From contig JBBPZM010000069.1 of NCBI GenBank assembly GCA_038199035.1, positions 1 to 64,000 of the forward strand: DNA of 64,000 bases. The letters are read 5' to 3'. Positions 58,846 to 64,000 of this stretch are shown in pieces. Origin of the DNA: DATAEY01 sp038199035 (GTDB taxonomy: Bacteria > Actinomycetota > Thermoleophilia > Solirubrobacterales > Solirubrobacteraceae). A model generated the notes under the pieces. That model saw only the letters and a list, made by a program, of their open reading frames with translations, did no database searches and was not told the origin of the DNA. A program made the position numbers and the translations under genes. Position 1 is the stretch's first letter. Each line of letters begins with the position of its first letter.

Positions 58846-59820
58846 TCACCACCAAACGGTGGAGTCGAGATCGGCGATCTCGTCCACCGGCTTGGTGTAG
58901 ATGCCCGACGACAAGTACTTCCAGCCGTCGTCGCAGACGATGAAGACGACGTTGCCCTCGTCGAGCTCCCCGGCGATGCGCACGGCGATCGAGGCGATCG
59001 CGCCGGTGGAGACGCCGGCGAACAGACCCTCCTCGTCGAGGAGCCGCCGCGTCCAGACGATCGCGTCGCGGTTGGTGACGAAGATCTTGCGGTCCAGCAG
59101 GGAGATGTCGATGATCGGCGGGATGAACCCGTCGTCGAGGGAGCGCAGACCCTGAACGGGCTCGCCCTGCATGGGCTCGGCGGCGACGACCTTGACCGCG
59201 TCGCCCAGCTCCTCCTTGAAGCGGCGCCCGACGCCCATCAGGGTCCCGCCGGTCCCCAGGCCGGCGACGAAGGCCGTGACGTCGTAGTCGAGCTCCTCGA
59301 GGATCTCCGGTGCCGTGCCGTGGTAGTGGGCGCCGGGGTTGGCCTGGTTGCCGTACTGGTAGGGCATGTAGTACGAGGCATCGCCCTGGGCCATCTCGAG
59401 CGCCTTCTCGACGGCGCCGTTCGAGCCCTTGGCCCCCTCCGAGTAGACGATCTGCGCGCCGTACATCTCCAGCAGCTGCGTGCGCTCCGGGGTCACGTTC
59501 TCGGGCATCACGACCTTCAGCGGGTAGCCCTTGCGCGAGCAGATCATGGCCAGGGAGATCCCGGTGTTGCCCGACGTCGGCTCGAGGATCGTCTGGCCGG
59601 GAGAGATCGCGCCACGCTCCTCGGCGTCCTCGATCATCGCCCGGGCGACGCGATCCTTGACCGAGCCTGTGGGGTTGTGTGACTCGAGCTTGGCCCAGAT
59701 GCGCACGCCGGGCTTGGGCGAGAGGCGCTTGAGCTCGACCAGCGGCGTGTTGCCGATGGCCTGGACGATGTCGCCGTAGCGCCCGCCACAGGGCCGGTTC
59801 TTCAGGTCCGGCTGGGCCAT
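58846..59820 (-). CDS. cysM: cysteine synthase, CysM (O-phosphoserine sulfhydrylase) type
   Basis: A 324-residue PLP enzyme. The PLP Lys is in NPTGSVKDRVA, the asparagine loop is LEPTSGNTGISLAM and the phosphate loop is GLGTGGTLMG. LLEMYGAQIVYSEGAKGSN, YQYGNQANPGAHYHGT, FAGVSTGAI and the C-terminal DDGWKYLSSGIYTKP match the mycobacterial CysM, which uses O-phosphoserine and thiocarboxylated CysO, better than CysK. A TACACT box stands 10 nt before the ATG. A JAMM protease of the Mec type is 2 kb downstream. Confidence 0.93.
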   Translation of the reverse strand: MAQPDLKNRPCGGRYGDIVQAIGNTPLVELKRLSPKPGVRIWAKLESHNPTGSVKDRVARAMIEDAEERGAISPGQTILEPTSGNTGISLAMICSRKGYPLKVVMPENVTPERTQLLEMYGAQIVYSEGAKGSNGAVEKALEMAQGDASYYMPYQYGNQANPGAHYHGTAPEILEELDYDVTAFVAGLGTGGTLMGVGRRFKEELGDAVKVVAAEPMQGEPVQGLRSLDDGFIPPIIDISLLDRKIFVTNRDAIVWTRRLLDEEGLFAGVSTGAIASIAVRIAGELDEGNVVFIVCDDGWKYLSSGIYTKPVDEIADLDSTVWW

Positions 59821-59830
59821 TACTTCAGGA

Positions 59831-59836
59831 AGTGTA
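59831..59836 (-). promoter_or_regulatory. -10 box of cysM
   Basis: TACACT on the minus strand, 10 nt before the ATG at 59820, giving at most a few bases of leader. Confidence 0.5.
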
Positions 59837-59953
59837 GCGGGGATCACCGCGCATCGGCAGTGCCGATCGGGTGGTCGGGCGGCGGCCCCACGGCGTGCGC
59901 GCCGAGCCGGAGGATGTGTACGGTCCTTTGGGACTGAGCATGCGCGACTCCCT

Positions 59954-60425
59954 ATGACCGAAGCGCCGCGAGGTCCGACGAGCGACTCCAGCCCGCGGGA
60001 AACCGTCGAGAGCTTCCTCGCTGCGCTCAAGGCGTCCGACGTGGAGCGGGCCGGGGACTTGCTCAGCGAGGACGTCGCCTACACCAACGTCTCGCTCCCG
60101 ACCGTTCACGGGTCCGCTAGCGTGCAGCGCCTGGCAAGGGCGTTCTTCGATCGCGCCGGTGGCGGCTTCGACTTCTACCTGCATCGCATCGTCGCCCAGC
60201 GGAGCACCGTGCTGACCGAGCGCACGGACGTCCTGATCCTCGGGCCCGTCCGCATGCAGTCCTGGGTCTGCGGCGTCTTCGAGGTACGCGACGGACGAAT
60301 GCGCCCTCTGGCGCGACTACTTCGATTGGGGCGACATCACCGTGGCGTTGGTCCGCGGGCTGGTCGGCGCGGTCCTCCCGAGCGCGCGGGCGCGGCCGCC
60401 GGCGCGCAGACGGCAGGCGGAGTAG
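59954..60425 (+). pseudogene. limonene-1,2-epoxide hydrolase-like gene, frameshifted
   Basis: SnoaL/NTF2-fold gene of the limonene-epoxide hydrolase type. The first frame reads ETVESFLAALKASDVERAGD, LPTVHGSASVQRL, VLTERTDVLILGPVRMQSW and FEVRDGR up to about 60298. The family continuation LWRDYFDWGDITVALVRG appears in the next frame from 60306 and ends at TAG 60423-60425. One extra base near 60301 explains it: removing it restores GRIALWRDYFD. The catalytic Arg and Asp are on one side of the shift and the second Asp on the other, so the enzyme is broken unless this is a sequencing error. Confidence 0.8.
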
Positions 60426-60534
60426 GCGCACAGCTAAGCCACCCCGCCGGCCATGGCGGCCAGGATGACGCGCAGGACCGGGGGCATGCGCACTAGCGCG
60501 GGCCGGCTCACAGCAACGGCGTCGAGGGGTGTTC

Positions 60535-60859
60535 CGACACAGGCGAGGCCTCTACGCCGGCGTCCTGCACGCGGGAGTCGACAAGCCGATCAGCCTCAAG
60601 GTCTCACCCACCGAGACCACCGCAAGCCTGACCTGGTACTGCGGGACGGAGCGCCAGCAGCAGCACATCACCGCCGGCCACGCGCTGATCCGATATCCGC
60701 GCTGGGGCCTTCCACTTCGCGCAGTACCCCGGACAGCGACTCGGCTTCTCGGCCAGCGGCCGCTTCACGACCACCACCCGCGCCCTGGTCCACCTCCAGC
60801 CATACACCTCGGCCTGCACCGACCAGCGTGGGGGCACCACGGTCCTCACGCTCTCGTAG
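60535..60859 (+). pseudogene. decayed gene fragment, secreted-protein-like
   Basis: Coding-like sequence in two frames. One frame has ISLKVSPTETTASLTWYCG and QQQHITAGHAL. From about 60700 the next frame continues DIRAGAFHFAQYPGQRLGF, RALVHLQPYTSACTD and ends at TAG 60857. There is no start codon with a ribosome-binding site and at least one frameshift. Family not recognised. Confidence 0.45.
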
Positions 60860-60877
60860 CGCAGCCCGACCGCCCAT

Positions 60878-61135
60878 GTGCTGGCGATCACGGTCGGCTC
60901 TCAAGAGTTCCTCCTGCCCGGCGGAATCGGAGTCGGCGACAGCCTCGATGACCTGCGCTCGCGCTATCCGGTCAGCTGCCGCGGTAGGCGGCGGCGAAGC
61001 CGAATCCAACACCCCCAGAGCTGCGTTCTGGTGACGTCCGGCCCGCGCTACACCTATCTCGGGATCAGCTCGGCGGACGCCGACCCGCCGGAGGGCAGGG
61101 TCCACGCAATCGAGATCATCAGCCGCCCGATCCCG
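60878..61135 (+). pseudogene. decayed gene fragment
   Basis: Fragment in the same frame as the end of the preceding remnant, after its TAG: VGSQEFLLPGGIGVGDSLDD and LRSRYPVSC, then an Arg-rich stretch, then GPRYTYLGISSADADPPEG and VHAIEIISRP. It looks like the end of a secreted protein; the frame then runs antisense into the regulator gene. The stretch 60426-61151 contains nothing else recognisable. Confidence 0.4.
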
Positions 61136-61151
61136 GATCGAAGGACCAGCG

Positions 61152-64000
61152 CTACGCCGGGTCGGTCCCGCCCGCCGGCGACCCCTCTGGGGTCGCATCC
61201 ACCAGCGCCCCCGTCAGCTCGGCCCGCGAGCGGATCCCGAGCTTGCGGTAGACGTTTCCCAGGTGCATCTCGACCGTCTTGCGGGTCACGAACAGAGCCT
61301 GGGCGATGGCCGGGTTGGAGGCATCCTCGGCGGCCATGGTGGCGATCCTCAGCTCGCTGGGTGTAAGGGCGTCGCGTCCGGTGACACGCGGGCGGCGCGG
61401 GCGCGCTCCGGCCACGACGAGCTCCTGCCGGGCGCTTTCGGCCAGCGCCGAGGCGCCACAGCGATGGGCCACGTCGAGCGCGGGCGTGAGTCGTTCGCGC
61501 GACTGCACCCGCTGGCCGGCGCGGCGAAGCGCCGCTCCCAGCGTCGCGAGCGAGTATGCGTGCTCCACCCGGGCCGTGGAGGCCTCGAGCAGCTCAACCG
61601 ACTCCGACAGCAGCTCGACTCCCTTCGCGCCTCCCTCGAGGACGCCCGCCACGCGCAGCGCGAGGCCGATCGCGGGCGGCGAACCGAAGCTGCGCGCGAG
61701 CGCGAGCTCCTCGGCGGCGAGCCGCCGGGCTTCCTCCTTATCTCCCAGTCGGGCCAGGGCAAGCGCGGCGCTGGATCGCCACGGGACGATGGCGGGATTG
61801 CGGATCCCCCACTCCGTCCATCTCCGTCCGCACAGCAGGAGGTCGTCGAGCCCCTCACGAACAGCGCCCTGAGCCAGCCGCAGCCGGCCGCGGCTGTGCA
61901 GCAGGTGGTTGACGGTGATCGGCGGTCGCTCGGCGGCGAGGAGCGCGTCGAGCCCAGGACGCTCAAGCTCGCGCTCGCAGGCCGCGAGCTGCCCCTGCTC
62001 GACCAACGCGTCGACGAGCGAGGCCACAGTCAGCGGCACTCCGACCGGCCATACACCGAGCGCCGCGGCGTCGAGCGAGCTGCGGGCGTTCGCTTCGGCG
62101 TCGGATATGGACCCTCGCCGAAACGCCACCAGTGACCGCACGCAGGAGGCGATCGCGAAGGCGGGCGCCGACCCATTCGAGCGAGCATCGTTCAGCACGC
62201 GCTCGCACGCGAGATCGGCCAGCGCAAGCCCGTCTGCGAAGACCAGCGCCAGGGTGGCGAGATAGAAGGCGTGGGGCTCCGAGCTCGTCGCGGCGGCGGC
62301 GCTCGATCCGCCGAGCGCGCGGCGGGCGAGCTCCGCGACCTCCCCGGCCGCCTCGTCGCTGGCCGCCGAACCGATCGCCAAATTGGCCAAGACCAGGCGT
62401 TGGGCCGCAGTCGCCCCCTCCACCCTGCCGCGAAGCTGCCCGAGCCGCGATGCGATGAGCGGCTGCGTGGAGACGTCGTACCACGCCGTGCTGATCAGTT
62501 CCGCCTCGAGCCACTGGCCAAGTGCCTCGTCCGCCCCCGCGAGCGCCAAGATCGCCTCGTCGAAGACCTCGACCGCCTCGACCGAGCGGTTGGCAGCGTT
62601 CAGTGCGCGGCCGAGCTCGAGCGCGGCGGCAGCGCGCTGGCGCACGCCCACCGCGGCCGACAGCGCCTCTTCCAGGTATTCCACGGCGCCAGGGTCTCCA
62701 GCGTGGTGGGCCGCCGAACCGAGCTGGAGCAGCAGGTCCGCCCGGCTGGCTTTGGCGGGCGGCTCGGAGACCGCCCGCCGAAGGTAGACGACCGCCGTCT
62801 CGGGCGCCGCCCGACTCAAAGCGACGCCGGCGGCGTCGCGCAGAGCGCCAACAACCCATTCGTCCCCAGCCGGTTCGCACGCCAGGAGATGCGGGGCGAG
62901 CGCCTCGGGCTCCGCTCCGTCTTGTGCCAGGATGCGCGCGGCGCGGCGATGCGTGGACGCGCGTTGGGTCTCGCTGAGATCCCTGTGGATCGCGGCACGG
63001 ACGATGGGGTGGACGAAGCGCAGTGGCCGTCCGGGCTCGAGGATCGCGGCGTCGGCAAGCGCGTCGGCGATTCGCCCCGCTTCGTCGGCCTCGATCCCGG
63101 TCAGCGCGGCGGCGTGGCGGAGCTGTGCGCTCTGCCCCAGGACCGCGACCGCCCGGGCCAGCGCCGGAGCCGGCTCGGGCAGTCGGCCGAGGCGCTTGAG
63201 CACCGCCGTAGAGATTCGCTGCGGTCCCAGCTCCTTGACCGCCGCCGTGCGGATGCCCTCGGGAGCATGGCTGTCGCGCTTCAGCTCCCGCAGCAACTCG
63301 GTGAGGAGGAAGGGGTTGCCTCGAGTCGCCTCGTCGCAGGCAGCGCAGAGCTCATCGTCGGCGACGTCCCCCAGCTCGCCGCGCACGACACGGCTCACCG
63401 CCCCGAGGCTCAGCGGCCGCGGTTGGATCGTCTCTCCGGTCGCCTCGCCGGCGAGCTCGCCGAGGAGCTGTCGATCGACGCCGGGCTCGCCCGGCCGGGC
63501 CGCGAGCAACACCAGCACCCCGAGCCCCGTCAGCCGGTGGGCGAGGAAGAGCAGGAACCGCAGCGATGGCTGATCCGCCCAATGGGCGTCATCGACCACG
63601 ACCAGGAGCGGTACGCGATCGGCGAGGTTGGCGACCAACCAGTAGAGCCCGTGCAGAACGGCGTATGTGAGGTCGTCGCTGGCGCGTGTCTCCGTCGCAG
63701 CGTGCGCGAAGACGGGCGCTGCAAATCGAGCCGCGCCCGCGGTCAGCTCATCGCGCTCACCGACATCCGAATGCGCGAGCAGGGGCTCGAAGAGCTGACG
63801 GACGATGCCGAAGGCAAACCCGCGCTCGATCTCGCCGCCGCGAGCCGATACGACCTCGAACCCTTGGCCTTCCGCGCGCGCCTGCGTCTCGGCCAGAAGG
63901 CGCGTCTTCCCGATGCCGGCCGCACCCTCGATGTAAGCAAGCTGGCCAGCTCCGCCGCGTGCCTGCTCGAGGAGCCGTTCAAGCACCGCCGTCTCACCTT
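61152..64000 (-). CDS. large LuxR-family regulator with AAA ATPase domain (LAL type), 5' end outside window
   Basis: At least 949 residues of a LAL/MalT-like regulator; the frame is open past base 64000 (GETAVLERLLEQ), so the N-terminus is missing. The Walker A motif is EGAAGIGKTRLL and Walker B is LLVVVDDAHWAD, followed by a winged helix and a long TPR-like helical region. The C-terminal LuxR helix-turn-helix is LTPSELRIATMAAEDASNPA with KTVEMHLGNVYRKLGIRSRAEL. It probably senses a small molecule and activates nearby genes; the target is unknown. The neighbouring genes are decayed. Confidence 0.92.
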   Translation of the reverse strand, partial: GETAVLERLLEQARGGAGQLAYIEGAAGIGKTRLLAETQARAEGQGFEVVSARGGEIERGFAFGIVRQLFEPLLAHSDVGERDELTAGAARFAAPVFAHAATETRASDDLTYAVLHGLYWLVANLADRVPLLVVVDDAHWADQPSLRFLLFLAHRLTGLGVLVLLAARPGEPGVDRQLLGELAGEATGETIQPRPLSLGAVSRVVRGELGDVADDELCAACDEATRGNPFLLTELLRELKRDSHAPEGIRTAAVKELGPQRISTAVLKRLGRLPEPAPALARAVAVLGQSAQLRHAAALTGIEADEAGRIADALADAAILEPGRPLRFVHPIVRAAIHRDLSETQRASTHRRAARILAQDGAEPEALAPHLLACEPAGDEWVVGALRDAAGVALSRAAPETAVVYLRRAVSEPPAKASRADLLLQLGSAAHHAGDPGAVEYLEEALSAAVGVRQRAAAALELGRALNAANRSVEAVEVFDEAILALAGADEALGQWLEAELISTAWYDVSTQPLIASRLGQLRGRVEGATAAQRLVLANLAIGSAASDEAAGEVAELARRALGGSSAAAATSSEPHAFYLATLALVFADGLALADLACERVLNDARSNGSAPAFAIASCVRSLVAFRRGSISDAEANARSSLDAAALGVWPVGVPLTVASLVDALVEQGQLAACERELERPGLDALLAAERPPITVNHLLHSRGRLRLAQGAVREGLDDLLLCGRRWTEWGIRNPAIVPWRSSAALALARLGDKEEARRLAAEELALARSFGSPPAIGLALRVAGVLEGGAKGVELLSESVELLEASTARVEHAYSLATLGAALRRAGQRVQSRERLTPALDVAHRCGASALAESARQELVVAGARPRRPRVTGRDALTPSELRIATMAAEDASNPAIAQALFVTRKTVEMHLGNVYRKLGIRSRAELTGALVDATPEGSPAGGTDPA

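Overview
The window is about 70% GC and almost fully coding. It reads as chromosome of a high-GC Gram-positive, most likely an actinobacterium of the Thermoleophilia (Solirubrobacterales-like) kind. Supporting points are a GuaB3-type IMP dehydrogenase, a CysM of the mycobacterial CysO-dependent type, an adenylate cyclase with the six-helix/HAMP layout of mycobacteria, DUF1802 and DUF2142 proteins, and many genes that start with a TANNNT box 6-10 nt before the start codon (leaderless transcripts). The class-level assignment is inference from gene content. I see no tRNA, rRNA, CRISPR, prophage or insertion sequence.

Layout. 1-7.6 kb: aerobic respiration. It holds cytochrome oxidase subunit I (A2 type), a tandem universal-stress-like protein, subunit III, a DUF2142 membrane protein pair, a CtaG-type assembly factor and a cytochrome c-cupredoxin lipoprotein. 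7.6-12.6 kb: a glycosyltransferase, an HD-GYP protein, small zinc-ribbon and secreted proteins, a cold-shock protein and a HIT hydrolase. 12.7-23.6 kb: wall-precursor and housekeeping genes (cca, alr, nnr, glmS, glmM), with a lipid/polysaccharide glycosyltransferase, a DMT transporter and a polysaccharide deacetylase between. 23.7-33.4 kb: rplM-rpsI, a sulfotransferase, guaA, guaB3, a PfkB kinase, a DD-carboxypeptidase, a LysM protein, pyrF and HU. 33.5-37.8 kb: a roadblock-type pair, then murI-rph-rdgB-CDF as a tightly overlapping operon, and an orphan Flp pilin. 38-43 kb: two zinc-ribbon proteins (one with SPOR), an HDAC-like amidohydrolase, nadB and a Cys/His protein.

43.2-50.3 kb: hydantoinase/oxoprolinase hyuA-hyuB, two DUF1622-type membrane proteins, an HIBADH-like dehydrogenase, DUF1802 and DUF1152. 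50.4-56.8 kb: a penicillin-acylase-type Ntn hydrolase, a membrane adenylate cyclase, a degenerate peptidase-like protein, a zinc-ribbon/DUF2007-like protein and a JAMM protease. 56.9-59.8 kb: an operon of two Tat-signal ferritin-like proteins, an amicyanin-like lipoprotein and tatA, behind cysM. 59.9-61.2 kb: a decayed stretch with a frameshifted epoxide-hydrolase-like gene and fragments. The window ends inside a large LuxR/ATPase regulator.

The most distinctive points are: a roughly 218-residue acidic extension on ribosomal protein S9; the ferritin-like/cupredoxin/TatA operon; the repeated leaderless promoter signature; an intergenic repeat family around the csp and gua genes; a Y-shaped inverted-repeat element at 34.3 kb; a 47-bp duplication that created a mini-ORF between hyuA and hyuB; and a 361-bp antisense overlap of two convergent genes.
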